This document shows positions 1-7,850 of a stretch of DNA of 64,000 nucleotides, one piece after another. The notes beneath the pieces were generated by a model, which saw nothing but the letters and a program-made list of their open reading frames with translations, was not told the DNA's origin and did not search any database. This stretch comes from Streptomyces mangrovi. Its GTDB lineage: Bacteria > Actinomycetota > Actinomycetes > Streptomycetales > Streptomycetaceae. A program made the position numbers and the translations under genes. Where the stretch lies: positions 248,001-312,000 of the forward strand of contig NZ_FOSG01000005.1 in the NCBI RefSeq assembly GCF_900114215.1, in the 5' to 3' direction. How positions within the stretch are numbered: the stretch's first letter is position 1; each line of letters starts with the position of its first letter.

Positions 1-2409
1 GAAGTCCTCGTTGAAGATGTCGCGGACGACCCGGACGGTCATGTCCGGCTCGCCGTAGAGCAGCGTCGGCGCGCCGCCCTTGCGGGCCTTCTGCTGGATC
101 TCCTCCCACTGTGCCTGGAGCCGCTCGACGTCGCGGCGCAGCTCGTCCTCGCTGGCGCCCTCGGCGGCGGTGCGGACGATGACGCCCGCGTCCTCGGGGA
201 CGACCCGCTTGAGGATCTGCTTGAGCCGGGCCCGCTCGGTGTCCGGCAGCTTGCGGCTGATGCCGGTCATCGAGCCCTCGGGCACGTAGACCAGGTAGCG
301 GCCGGGGAGGGAGACCTGGCTGGTCAGCCGGGCCCCCTTGTGGCCGATCGGGTCCTTGGTCACCTGGACCAGGACGGACTGGCCGGACTTGAGCGCGGTC
401 TCGATCCGGCGCGGACCGCCGGACAGGCCCAGCGACTCGAAGTTCACCTCACCGGCGTACAGGACGGCGTTGCGCCCCTTGCCGATGTCGACGAAGGCGG
501 CCTCCATCGACGGCAGGACGTTCTGGACCTTGCCCAGGTAGACGTTGCCGACGTAGCTGGTGGCCTGCTCCTTGTTGACGAAGTGCTCGACGAGGACGCC
601 GTCCTCCAGCACCCCGATCTGGGTGCGCTCGCCGCTCTGGCGAACGACCATGACGCGCTCGACGGCCTCGCGGCGGGCCAGGAACTCGGCCTCGGTGATG
701 ATCGGGACACGGCGGCGGCCCTGCTCCCGTCCCTCGCGGCGGCGCTGCTTCTTGGCCTCCAGACGGGTGGAGCCCTTGATGGACTGCACGCCGTCGGAGC
801 TCTCGGAGGGCTCGTCCTTCTTCTTCCGCGGCTCGCGCACCTTGACGACCGTGCGCTCCGGGTCGTCCGGGGCCACCTCGGCGGCCTGGGGCTCGGCCTC
901 GCCGCTGCGGCGGCGGCGACGCCGACGGCGGCGCGAGGTGCTGCTGGAGGCTCCCTGGTGCTCCTCGGCGTCCTCGCCCCGCTCCCCGTCCTCCCGGCCG
1001 CCCCCGTCGGCCGCTGCCCCGGTCTCCCCGGCGCTCTCCCGGGCCTCGTCTCCCTCGTCGCCCTCACCGGCGTCCTCGGAGGTCTCGGTGTCGGAGCCGC
1101 GACGGCGGCGGCGCCCGCCGCGGCGACGGCGACGCGAGGGACGCTCCTCGCCCTCGTCGGACTCACCCCGGCCGTAGGTCTCCTCGTCCTCCTCGCCGCC
1201 TTCCCCGGCGGCTCCGGACCCGGCCCGGGTCTCCGCGGCCTCCCCGGCCTCGGCGGCGGGCTGCTCGTCCCGCTCCTCCCGCTCGGCGGGCTCGCCGTTC
1301 CTGCGGCGGCGACGGCGGCGGGCCGCGACGCGCTCCTCCCGCTCGGCCTCCGCCGTGCCGCCGGTCTCGGTCCCGTACTCCTCGGAGGTCTCCGGCTCCT
1401 CTTCCTCCTCCTCGGCGGACTCCGTGGCGGCGGCCGCAGCGGTCTCGGGGGTCTGGAAGACCGGCTCGGCGAACACGGGCGCCTGGAACACCGCCACCGG
1501 CGCCATCGGCGGCTTCCTGCGGGAACGCCGGGGAGGGGCGGGCTCGGACTCGGCGGCGGGCTCGGACTCGGCGGTCTGCGCGGGCTTCTCCGCCTCGGCG
1601 GCCTCGGCGGCCCTCACCTTCGCGGACTTCCGGGTCCTCGCGGGACGCTCCGCCTCGGCGGGGGTCCCGGCCGAGGCCTCGGCCGGCTCCTCGGCGGTGG
1701 GCTTCTCCTGCGCGGTCTCCTGCCGGTCGGCCTTCTCGGCGGTCCTGCGGGTGCGCCGCCGGGTACGGGCGGGGGCCTGCTGCTCCTCGGCGGCCGGTGC
1801 GACGGACTCGGCGGGAGCCTCCGCCCCGGCCGGCTGCGCCGCTTCGGCGGTGGGCTCGGGCTCCGCGCTCTGTGCGGCCGCCTGCGGCGGGCCCGCGGGA
1901 GCGGAGGCCCGGCGGGCGGCACGGCGGCGCGTACGCGCCGGGGCCGGCTGCTCCTCGGCCACGGCGGGTTCGAGGGCGCCGCCCGTCTCGGGCGTCTCGG
2001 CGGCGGGCTCGGAAGGCTCCGCGGGCACCACCGTCTCGGCCGCCTGCGGCGGGCCCGCCGGAGAGGAGGCCCGGCGGACGGCGCGGCGCCGGGGCCGCGC
2101 GGGCGCGGCCTGCGTCTCGGCGGCCGGTTCAGCGGCGGGCTCGGGCTCGGCGGCCTGCGCCGGCACGTCCCCGGCCGGTGCGGCGGCGACCGCCGTGGTG
2201 ACCACCTCCGGCTCGGCCGAGGCCGCCGCGGGCGGTCCCGCCGGGCGGGACACGGCGCGGCGACGCCGGCGCGGCGGCAGCGTGTCGCCGGGACTGCCCT
2301 GTCCGGCCTGTCCGGCCTCCGCCTCCGTTCCGGTCACGGCGGGTGCTGCGGGCGTGGTGTCGGTGTTCTCCGCGGGTGTGGACTCCGCGGATTCCATGGG
2401 TTCGCGCAT
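1..2409 (-). CDS. rne: Ribonuclease E/G family protein (3' end outside window)
   Basis: Endoribonuclease of the RNase E/G family, which processes rRNA and turns over mRNA. The window holds the first 803 codons; the gene continues past position 1. The first ~580 residues are low-complexity Ala/Pro/Arg/Glu sequence with basic RRRR clusters, as in other streptomycete RNase E/G proteins where such regions are thought to scaffold partners. The conserved part begins near residue 585 (MVVRQSGERTQIG...), followed by an S1-like region (YVGNVYLGKVQNVLPSMEAA, from ~residue 617) and the family segment RYLVYVPEGSMTGISRKL. The last visible residues, VRVVRDIFNEDF, lie just before the DNase I-like catalytic region. 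The ATG at 2409 is preceded by GGGAG with good spacing; an in-frame ATG at 2397 is an alternative. The catalytic Asp residues are outside the window. Confidence 0.93.
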   Translation of the reverse strand, partial: MREPMESAESTPAENTDTTPAAPAVTGTEAEAGQAGQGSPGDTLPPRRRRRAVSRPAGPPAAASAEPEVVTTAVAAAPAGDVPAQAAEPEPAAEPAAETQAAPARPRRRAVRRASSPAGPPQAAETVVPAEPSEPAAETPETGGALEPAVAEEQPAPARTRRRAARRASAPAGPPQAAAQSAEPEPTAEAAQPAGAEAPAESVAPAAEEQQAPARTRRRTRRTAEKADRQETAQEKPTAEEPAEASAGTPAEAERPARTRKSAKVRAAEAAEAEKPAQTAESEPAAESEPAPPRRSRRKPPMAPVAVFQAPVFAEPVFQTPETAAAAATESAEEEEEEPETSEEYGTETGGTAEAEREERVAARRRRRRRNGEPAEREERDEQPAAEAGEAAETRAGSGAAGEGGEEDEETYGRGESDEGEERPSRRRRRGGRRRRRGSDTETSEDAGEGDEGDEARESAGETGAAADGGGREDGERGEDAEEHQGASSSTSRRRRRRRRRSGEAEPQAAEVAPDDPERTVVKVREPRKKKDEPSESSDGVQSIKGSTRLEAKKQRRREGREQGRRRVPIITEAEFLARREAVERVMVVRQSGERTQIGVLEDGVLVEHFVNKEQATSYVGNVYLGKVQNVLPSMEAAFVDIGKGRNAVLYAGEVNFESLGLSGGPRRIETALKSGQSVLVQVTKDPIGHKGARLTSQVSLPGRYLVYVPEGSMTGISRKLPDTERARLKQILKRVVPEDAGVIVRTAAEGASEDELRRDVERLQAQWEEIQQKARKGGAPTLLYGEPDMTVRVVRDIFNEDF
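1879..2090. repeat. Imperfect direct repeats inside the RNase E/G N-terminal region
   Basis: A block of about 50 bp beginning CGCCTGCGGCGGGCCCG occurs at 1879-1928 and again at 2041-2090, 162 bp apart. On the coding strand both encode an Arg-rich stretch followed by (A/S)(S/A)PAGPPQAA. A more diverged related block lies near 2221-2270. The repeats keep the reading frame, so they appear to be expansion units of the disordered scaffold region rather than mobile DNA. Confidence 0.6.
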
Positions 2410-2649
2410 GCGGACGGTTCTCCCGTTCACGCTCCCGGGCGCCGTGCCTCGATCCGGCCGGGCTCCGCGTGATGTGCGCGGGCCGCTGTCCGGGGCGCGG
2501 GCGCCGCACGGGAGCTGTCGTCTCGCTCGCCGGTTCCGTGCCGTCGGGCCCGGACACGGCGAAAGTCTGCTGGTGGATGCGCCTGCCTGACGGCCGGACC
2601 CGGGTGGCTCCCTGGTGCCTCGCACATCGGCGGCGCGGCGGCGTCGGCC

Positions 2650-3438
2650 TTACGCGGTACCGTCCGGCACCGTCGCGGCGAGGGTTGCGTCGCGGTCGAG
2701 CGCAAGCGGATCGGTCACCGTGCCGGTCTCCTCATCGAGCGGCCCCTGCGCCAGCCTGGTCACCGCTGCGGGGACCGGCGGCGCCAGGTCGGCCGTAGCT
2801 CGGAGGCCGGACAGGACGTCGTCGGGTCGTACGGCAGGTGTCAGGTGCCGTACCACCAGGCGCAGTATCGCACAGGGACCCTCACCGGGCCTATCGGACC
2901 CGGCCGGGGCGGCCTCCAGCGAGGCCACGGCGGCACGTGTGTCGAAGGTGCGCATGCCCTTCTTGGTCTGCCTGCTGACCTCGACCGAGTCCGCCGCGAG
3001 GAAGACCTCCACCGCCTTGCGGGCCTCCTCCGGCTCCACCCCGTCGAGCCGCAGCTCCCAGCGGGAGGCCGTCAGACGGTCGGCGAAGCCGCTGGTGTGC
3101 GCCTCCACCGCGTCGACGACGTCGAGTCCGTCGGGCAGCGACTCGTCGAGCAGCCGCCGCAGCGCCTCCGGGTCGCGCCGCTCGGTGAGGGCGATCTCCA
3201 GGTACTCGGCCTCGCTGCCCGTGCCGGTCGGCGCCGCGTTCGCGTACGAGACCTTCGGGTGCGGGGTGAAGCCCGCGGAGTACGCCATGGGCACCTCGGC
3301 CCGGCGCAGTGCCCGCTCGAAAGCGCGCTGGAAGTCGCGGTGGCTGGTGAACCGGAGGCGGCCGCGCTTGGTGTAACGCAGGCGGATGCGCTGCACCGCG
3401 GGTGCGGGCGGCGGGCCTTCGGGCTGTCGCTTGCCCAG
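2650..3438 (-). CDS. Radical SAM-linked protein, TIGR03936/DUF2344 family
   Basis: Protein of the family found next to or fused with the B12-binding radical SAM protein TIGR03960; the molecular role is unknown, with tRNA or rRNA modification sometimes suggested. The conserved N-terminus is easy to see: RIRLRYTKRGRLRFTSHRDF, then RALRRAEVPMAYSAGFTPHP and KVSYANAAPTGTGSEAEYLE. Start choice is unusual. The only well-placed Shine-Dalgarno (AAGGAG) lies 7 nt before a CTG at 3438, giving an N-terminus LGKRQPEGPPPAP; the first in-frame GTG (3396) has no visible ribosome site. I place the start at CTG 3438, with 3396 as the conventional alternative (263 or 249 codons including stop). The usual partner gene is not adjacent here but at 10297-12255, beyond an accessory segment. 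Confidence 0.85.
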   Translation of the reverse strand: MGKRQPEGPPPAPAVQRIRLRYTKRGRLRFTSHRDFQRAFERALRRAEVPMAYSAGFTPHPKVSYANAAPTGTGSEAEYLEIALTERRDPEALRRLLDESLPDGLDVVDAVEAHTSGFADRLTASRWELRLDGVEPEEARKAVEVFLAADSVEVSRQTKKGMRTFDTRAAVASLEAAPAGSDRPGEGPCAILRLVVRHLTPAVRPDDVLSGLRATADLAPPVPAAVTRLAQGPLDEETGTVTDPLALDRDATLAATVPDGTA

Positions 3439-3548
3439 GATCCTTCTCCTTGCTGCGGGGTGGCGCGACGAGCGCCCCTCGGTCGAACACTGGCGGCCGG
3501 GCCGTCCCCGCCGGTGCGGGGCCGGTAGGCCCGTACCTACCCACCAGC

Positions 3549-4145
3549 CTACTCGCCGGTGGCTCCGGCCTCTCCCGGACCGGCCCCGCGCATCTGCGGC
3601 GCGGCCGGTCCCGTGGCGATCCAGTACCGCAGTTTCTTCCCCCGCCGGTCCTCGAAGACACCCCCGCACTTCTCGATGACGCGGCGGGAGGCGGTATTGG
3701 TGTCGTCGCAGGTGACCAGCACCGGGTCGATGCCGAGGGAGTGGACGACGGGCAGGGCGGCGCGCAGCATCGCGGTGGCGTGGCCCCGGCTGCGGGCGGA
3801 GGCCCGGACGTCGTAGCCGATGTGGCCGCCGTAGTCGAGCAGGAAGCCGTTGAGCCGGTGGCGGATGGCGATACGGCCGAGGTAGGTGTCGCCCTCGGCC
3901 CACCACAGGGTGGTGCACGGGACGTGGCCCTCGGGGCGCGGGCCGTCCTCGTCCGCGTCGGCGCGGACGGCGGCGGCGTACGCGGCGAAGACCTCCGGGT
4001 CGTGCCAGCGCCTGCCGTAGCGGAGGATGTCGCGGCCGAGCATCGAGTTGTCCTCCCGCCCGCCGCGCCCCTCGGCCTCGAACTCCTTCACGGCCTCCAG
4101 GAAGGAGGCGTGGAGGCGGGGGTCGGGGAGGATCAGCTCGGGCAT
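3549..4145 (-). CDS. GNAT family N-acetyltransferase
   Basis: A 198-aa single-domain GCN5-related acetyltransferase, predicted to move an acetyl group from acetyl-CoA to an amine; the substrate cannot be deduced. The acetyl-CoA-binding motif A is seen as VRASARSRGHATAMLRAAL (about residues 117-135), followed by the strand-helix segment VLVTCDDTNTASRRVIEKCG typical of RimJ/RimL-like GNATs that ends near the CoA pantetheine site. The C-terminus is a short Gly/Ala-rich tail. The ATG at 4145 is the natural start. It lies 85 bp downstream of the stop of the XRE gene on the same strand and 110 bp before the radical-SAM-linked gene, so no tight operon is implied. Confidence 0.85.
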   Translation of the reverse strand: MPELILPDPRLHASFLEAVKEFEAEGRGGREDNSMLGRDILRYGRRWHDPEVFAAYAAAVRADADEDGPRPEGHVPCTTLWWAEGDTYLGRIAIRHRLNGFLLDYGGHIGYDVRASARSRGHATAMLRAALPVVHSLGIDPVLVTCDDTNTASRRVIEKCGGVFEDRRGKKLRYWIATGPAAPQMRGAGPGEAGATGE

Positions 4146-4230
4146 GCGGCCAGTGTGTCAGCGCGCCCCGCCCCCGGCCGGCGGGTACCCCTGGCCGGGC
4201 CTTCCCGCCGTTGCGGCCCGTCATCCGCTG

Positions 4231-5403
4231 TCAGAGGCGGATGCCGGCCCTCTTCGCCAGAGTGTTGATCCTCGGATTGCTCCGCCGGTGCAGGGATACG
4301 AGCACCCTGCTCAGTTCCTGACTGGTGGGGTGGACCTTCGCCATCTGCGGCACGACGCTCCAGGCCGCCATGAGGGAGTCCACCGCCCCGTCCCGGTCCT
4401 TCAGGGCCAGTTTCGCCCTGGCGATGTTCATGTGGAGCGGGCCGATGCGGGTCGCGGGCAGCGAGTACCCGTTGCGGAGGTACCTCTCTGCGTCCTCCAG
4501 CGCCTCGGCGTTCCTCTTCAGGTCCACCCGGGTCGCCACCACATGGGTGACCGTGTTCTCCGGGCCGAAGTGCACGCCCTGCACGTTGACATCGGTGCCG
4601 ACGGCCTCCGCGGCCTTTCGTGCGGCCATGATGTGCCGCTCGGCGGTCCGGTCGTCCCGCAGCCGGCCCGCCAGCGTCATCCCCCTGAGGTGCAGCAGCC
4701 CCAGGGCGAGGTGGCGCGGCCTGCCCCGCATGGTGGATTCGGCGAGCACGACAGCCTGGTCCACCAGGGCCAGCCCTCCGGCGAAGTCGCCGCCGTTGAG
4801 GAAGGTTCCGGCCTCGTCACGGGCCGCCACCGCGCGGGTCAGGGCGTTCGCCCGCTCCGCCGCCTGCCCCTGCCTGGTGACCGCCAGCTCCGCGAGTGTC
4901 ATCCAGCGGTGCCGGGCCGCCAGCCAGTAGACCGCGCTGTACACGTCGGCGACCTTCGCCCAGTCCTCGGGCAGTCCTGTGCCGTGGGCGCGGTCCTGCA
5001 CTCGCCGCAGCAGGCCGGGCAGGGCCCGGGTCACGGCGGAGAGGTCGGCGTCACCGCGCAGACGGAACAGCTCGGCGAGACCCCGCTCGATCCGGTCGCC
5101 CCGGACGGGCTCACCGGTCGGGAGGTCGAAGCGCCGCATGACGCTCCGCAGCTCTTTCAGCCGGTCCTCGTCGCCGGTTCGTACCGGAGCCTGCCCCAGC
5201 AGCTCGTCCAGCGTGATCCCGAAGGCGTTCGCGAGCGCCGCTCCCATGCTCTGGGTGAGCGGCCGGTCGCCTCGCTCGATCTTCCCGAGCATCGACTTCG
5301 ACATACCGGCCCTGGCGGCGAGCTGGTCTTGCAGCCAACCCCGCCGCAGACGCAGAACCTTGACGTTCGCGCCGGGTCCGGGCGTGGTGATCTCCGCACT
5401 CAT
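4231..5403 (-). CDS. XRE-family regulator with long helical C-terminal domain
   Basis: A 390-aa regulator. Residues ~14-72 form a Cro/C1-type helix-turn-helix (KVLRLRRGWLQDQLAARAGM, then SKSMLGKIERGDRPLT). The remaining ~310 residues are predicted all-helical, with repeated Ala/Leu-rich pairs such as NALTRAVAARDEAGTFLNGG and RHLALGLLHLRGMTLAGRL, resembling TPR-like sensor domains of Streptomyces XRE proteins. No DUF5753 signature is present, so this is a different class from the XRE gene at 5936-6805. The ATG at 5403 has GGAAG about 9 nt upstream. The gene sits just outside the repeat that marks the left edge of the putative island (5502-5618). Ligand and targets are unknown. Confidence 0.85.
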   Translation of the reverse strand: MSAEITTPGPGANVKVLRLRRGWLQDQLAARAGMSKSMLGKIERGDRPLTQSMGAALANAFGITLDELLGQAPVRTGDEDRLKELRSVMRRFDLPTGEPVRGDRIERGLAELFRLRGDADLSAVTRALPGLLRRVQDRAHGTGLPEDWAKVADVYSAVYWLAARHRWMTLAELAVTRQGQAAERANALTRAVAARDEAGTFLNGGDFAGGLALVDQAVVLAESTMRGRPRHLALGLLHLRGMTLAGRLRDDRTAERHIMAARKAAEAVGTDVNVQGVHFGPENTVTHVVATRVDLKRNAEALEDAERYLRNGYSLPATRIGPLHMNIARAKLALKDRDGAVDSLMAAWSVVPQMAKVHPTSQELSRVLVSLHRRSNPRINTLAKRAGIRL

Positions 5404-5501
5404 GCGCCATGTCTTCCTGGTCGGTTGTTCCGGTCTCCATGCTCTCAGGGGCTTCTACCCATGCCTTGGGTGCGAGCTGTACCAGTCAAATGTCCCCCGT
5501 A

Positions 5502-5618
5502 GCACGTGAGCGGGGCTCTCGCCGCCGACGAGCGTTCACCTACGAGCATCTGTTACCACCGATTGCAGCGTTGACGGCCCTCAGAAGCAGCGGCTCCTCG
5601 ACGGTCGAGCCGGTCTGG
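5502..5618. repeat. Diverged copy of the 3' end of the B12-radical SAM gene (left island boundary)
   Basis: This segment aligns with 10259-10381, the last ~28 codons plus ~38 bp of 3' flank of the B12-binding radical SAM gene. By hand I count about 84 identities over 114 aligned positions, with one 6-nt gap; the first ten bases (GCACGTGAGC) are identical. On the minus strand the copy reads QTGSTVEEPLLLRAVNAAI where the real gene reads QIGPTGKKLLPLTVVNAAT, in the same frame. It is not a gene in its own right. It is best read as one end of an insertion or gene conversion that duplicated the 3' end of the target gene. Confidence 0.75.
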
Positions 5619-5664
5619 CTCAGTAGCCGTCTGTGGACCATGGGCGCATTCAGGCCGATGCAGA

Positions 5665-5699
5665 AGCCCGGCCCCACGCCCAGGGAGCGAGGCCGGGCT
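5665..5699 (-). terminator. Hairpin downstream of the DUF397 gene
   Basis: AGCCCGGCC (5665-5673) pairs perfectly with GGCCGGGCT (5691-5699) around a 17-nt loop. It lies 18 bp past the stop of the DUF397 gene on the minus strand and fits a factor-independent terminator without a T-tract, as is usual in Streptomyces. Confidence 0.5.
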
Positions 5700-5717
5700 A
5701 CGCGCTCGGGAGCGGGC

Positions 5718-5939
5718 TCAGGGCAGCAAGCTCTTCTGCCCCGCTCGAACACTCTCGGTGAACAGCTCGTAGTCCTTACGGGAGATGATCAGGACCTGCG
5801 CGTCCGGGTCGCCGACGTCTTTGGAGTCGCGCAGCGCCACGACTCCATCAACGAACGCGACTTCCAGGCAGTTGTTGCCTCCGTTGGACAGTTCGCTCTT
5901 GGCCCAGACGGCGTTGGTCAGATCGACGCTCTTCTTCAT
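5718..5939 (-). CDS. DUF397 domain-containing small protein
   Basis: A 73-aa acidic protein of the DUF397 family, which in Streptomyces is almost always coded beside an XRE/DUF5753 regulator and acts with it in developmental or antibiotic control. The fold signature is visible: AVWAKSELSNGGNNCLEVAF, then the core VALRDSKD and a C-terminal ISRKDYELFTESV helix. The start codon overlaps the stop of the upstream XRE gene (ATGA), so translation of the two is probably coupled. A hairpin follows the stop. The role in this locus is inferred from family context only. Confidence 0.9.
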   Translation of the reverse strand: MKKSVDLTNAVWAKSELSNGGNNCLEVAFVDGVVALRDSKDVGDPDAQVLIISRKDYELFTESVRAGQKSLLP

Positions 5940-6805
5940 ATGCGGCAGTCCTTGATCAGTTCTTGGATGAAGCGACGGGTCGCTTGCGCATCGAGGGCCT
6001 GCGTACGGAGAGTGTCGAGAGCGGACTGGTAACGGTCCACGTCTCCATCCTCCTCCAGGTACAGGGAGGTTGTCTTCGCCTCGACGACGGCGATCGGTGG
6101 CCCCGCCGGGAAGTGGAGGAGCTGGAAGGAACCATCGATGCCGGCATGAGCACCCGCTTCGAAGGGGAGCACCTGGACGACTACGTGGCTGTGCTCTTCT
6201 GTCACCTCCAGTAGCCGCTCGAGCTGGTCCTTCATGACCTCCGGCCCGCCCACGACACGGCGTAGCGCGGCTTCGTCCAGGATGCACCAGAGGCTGAGCG
6301 GGGTGCTGCGAGTCAGGGCTCCCTGCCGCGCCAAGCGCAGGTCCACGAAGCGGCTGACCTCACGCTTCGAGGACCATACCTGGCTCCTCTCAACGATCGA
6401 CGTGGCGTACTCCTTGGTCTGAAGCAACCCCGGAACCATCTGGAGATACGACTCGGCCTTGGACGCCATCCCTTCGAGGTACAGGTATTCCTCGAACCCG
6501 CGAGTCTGGATCGCCTCCCTGTACTCATCGAGGAGGTTGGTCCGCTTCCCCGAAGCCGCCAGGGAGGCCATGGCTCTGATCTTCGCCCTGGTGTCCTCGG
6601 CGTCCACGCCGTAGACCTGGAAGAAGGCGGTCAGACCGAGGCCGGACACTCGCTGCTTGCCGTTCTCGATCTTGCTCAGTGCCGACTTGCCGGACAACCC
6701 AAGGCGCTCTGCGGCCTCCTCCATGTTGAAGCCCGCAGCGATGCGGAGCGACCGCAACGCCGAACCGAGCCTTCGCCTGTGCACGTTCGGCCGTGCCTCT
6801 GCCAT
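5936..6805 (-). CDS. XRE-family regulator with DUF5753 domain
   Basis: A 289-aa regulator with an N-terminal helix-turn-helix (residues ~12-68: RRLGSALRSLRIAAGFNMEE, then LGLSGKSALSKIENGKQRVS) and a DUF5753 domain (~100-280). DUF5753 landmarks are VPGLLQTKEYA, LWCILDEAALRRVVGGPEVM and VVVQVLPFEAGAHAGIDGSF. Proteins of this WhiJ-like class pair with DUF397 partners; the partner is coded next, overlapping by ATGA. The ATG at 6805 has GGGAGG 7 nt upstream. The gene is transcribed divergently from the HATPase gene at 7035, and the 229-bp gap between them carries three palindromes that may be its operators. Codon choice looks less GC-extreme than in the flanking core genes, in keeping with acquired DNA. 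Confidence 0.92.
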   Translation of the reverse strand: MAEARPNVHRRRLGSALRSLRIAAGFNMEEAAERLGLSGKSALSKIENGKQRVSGLGLTAFFQVYGVDAEDTRAKIRAMASLAASGKRTNLLDEYREAIQTRGFEEYLYLEGMASKAESYLQMVPGLLQTKEYATSIVERSQVWSSKREVSRFVDLRLARQGALTRSTPLSLWCILDEAALRRVVGGPEVMKDQLERLLEVTEEHSHVVVQVLPFEAGAHAGIDGSFQLLHFPAGPPIAVVEAKTTSLYLEEDGDVDRYQSALDTLRTQALDAQATRRFIQELIKDCRI

Positions 6806-6847
6806 GACCTACCTCCCTGGGGCTGCAACATATCGCGAGCACCGATG

Positions 6848-6913
6848 CTGGCATATGCCAGTTTCTGATTAAGAAATGTTTCTTAGTCAATCGAGTTGCT
6901 AGAAATGTTTCTC
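6848..6913. promoter_or_regulatory. Cluster of palindromes between the XRE and HATPase genes
   Basis: The divergent intergenic region 6806-7034 is distinctly AT-richer than its surroundings. It holds a perfect 14-bp palindrome, CTGGCATATGCCAG (6848-6861), and two copies of AGAAATGTTTCT (6872-6883 and 6901-6912, 29 bp apart). The first copy extends to TAAGAAATGTTTCTTA. The repeats suit binding of a dimeric regulator, most simply the adjacent XRE protein, to control both divergent units. No binding data exist here; this is inferred from sequence. Confidence 0.5.
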
Positions 6914-7034
6914 GTGCGCAAGAGTTTCCGCGACGGAGCATCGTCACTAAGAGACAGAAGACAGTTGCCCTCAGGAGTGGACCTCGCCCTGCCCCGGCAG
7001 GGCGGGCCACTCAGGTCGCCTCGAAGGGAAACCC

Positions 7035-7457
7035 GTGACCATCGCAGCCCGGCCCCACGCAATCGGTGCCCCTGGCTACAGCGAGACCTGGCCCTGTGAG
7101 CCAGAGTCCGCCGGCCGTGCTCGCAGCTTGGTTCGGGCAGCCATAAGCGCTTGGGGGCTCGAACAGCTCATCGACGACGGAACCCTGATCACCTCGGAAC
7201 TGGTCGGCAACGCCGTGCAGCACAGCGACTGCCGACTACTTCGCGTCAGCGTCACGCTGGTGAAGCCGGGACGGGTTCGCATCGCCGTTGCGGACAAGTC
7301 GACTTCGCCGACGAAGTTGCTGAAGCCCCGAGATGACGACACGGGCGGCCGTGGCCTGCTCCTGGTGAATGAGCTGGCCGACGGCTGGGGCACCGACCAC
7401 CGCCGTTGGGGCAAAGTCGTCTGGGCCGAGGTCTGCGCGGGCGGTGATGCCTCATGA
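7035..7457 (+). CDS. ATP-binding protein, RsbW/SpoIIAB-like HATPase
   Basis: A 140-aa single-domain GHKL ATPase of the anti-sigma-factor/serine kinase type. The N box is ELVGNAVQHS (about residues 55-64), followed by RIAVADKS and a glycine-rich G box DDTGGRGLLLVNELADGWG (~101-119). The C-terminus ends WGKVVWAEV, typical of the many small Streptomyces HATPases found beside XRE/DUF397 pairs. It could bind a sigma factor or anti-anti-sigma factor; no partner is coded next door. Start GTG 7035 follows AAGGGA. It shares an ATGA overlap with the next gene, and the set XRE, DUF397, HATPase recalls the abaA/whiJ-type clusters. Confidence 0.9.
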   Translation: MTIAARPHAIGAPGYSETWPCEPESAGRARSLVRAAISAWGLEQLIDDGTLITSELVGNAVQHSDCRLLRVSVTLVKPGRVRIAVADKSTSPTKLLKPRDDDTGGRGLLLVNELADGWGTDHRRWGKVVWAEVCAGGDAS

Positions 7458-7705
7458 GGGCCCTGGGTCCGGCTGCCGGAGTCGAGCTGCGTCCGGTCCG
7501 CTCCGCTCCCGTGAGCAACTACGACGGCAGGGAGTGGGTGACCGGCATGTGCTGGCTGTACTGCCGTCGCTCAGGTATCCCGGTCATCTGGCTCGGCCCG
7601 GTCAACTCCTCGGGGATGCAGGCTCCGCTCTACGGCTGTGGAGAGTGCGTTGCCGAGCTGGACCACATGGTCTGGGCCTACCTGGAAGCAAAGGACCGCC
7701 TCTGA
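7454..7705 (+). CDS. Small conserved actinobacterial protein with paired cysteines
   Basis: An 83-aa protein of unknown function, translationally coupled to the HATPase gene by an ATGA overlap. It contains MCWLYCRRSG (Cys spaced CxxxC) in the middle and YGCGECVAEL (CxxC) nearer the C-terminus; four cysteines in two pairs could form a small zinc ribbon. Between them is IPVIWLGPVNSSGMQAPLY. I know of similar short proteins beside HATPase genes in Streptomyces but cannot assign a role. The stop is 145 bp before the graspetide precursor start. Confidence 0.75.
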   Translation: MRALGPAAGVELRPVRSAPVSNYDGREWVTGMCWLYCRRSGIPVIWLGPVNSSGMQAPLYGCGECVAELDHMVWAYLEAKDRL

Positions 7706-7766
7706 TTTCCCGCCTCCTCGCGAACCGGCCTGTCCGTCCCACACGGCAAGGTCCACCACGACGGAG

Positions 7767-7783
7767 GCGGGGTTCCACCCCGC
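7767..7783 (+). terminator. Small GC hairpin between the HATPase unit and tgmA
   Basis: GCGGGG and CCCCGC (7767-7772, 7778-7783) form a perfect 6-bp stem with a TTCCA loop in the 145-bp gap upstream of tgmA. It could be a weak terminator or an attenuator before the RiPP operon. The short stem makes either reading uncertain. Confidence 0.25.
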
Positions 7784-7850
7784 TTCCGGCGAGAGCGAAG
7801 GCCGGCCGGGCAGCACGATTCCATCCACCCTCATCAGGAGGCCACTGACA

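Noticed and set aside
340..2472. A 710-codon open frame on the plus strand opposite the RNase E/G gene
   Set aside because: Gly/Leu-rich translation with no domains; it is the antisense of a very GC-rich Ala/Arg coding region. Long antisense frames are routine at this base composition.
5540..5752. A 70-codon minus-strand frame before the DUF397 gene
   Set aside because: Its end is the diverged copy of the radical SAM C-terminus and its beginning is unrelated sequence; a remnant, not a gene.
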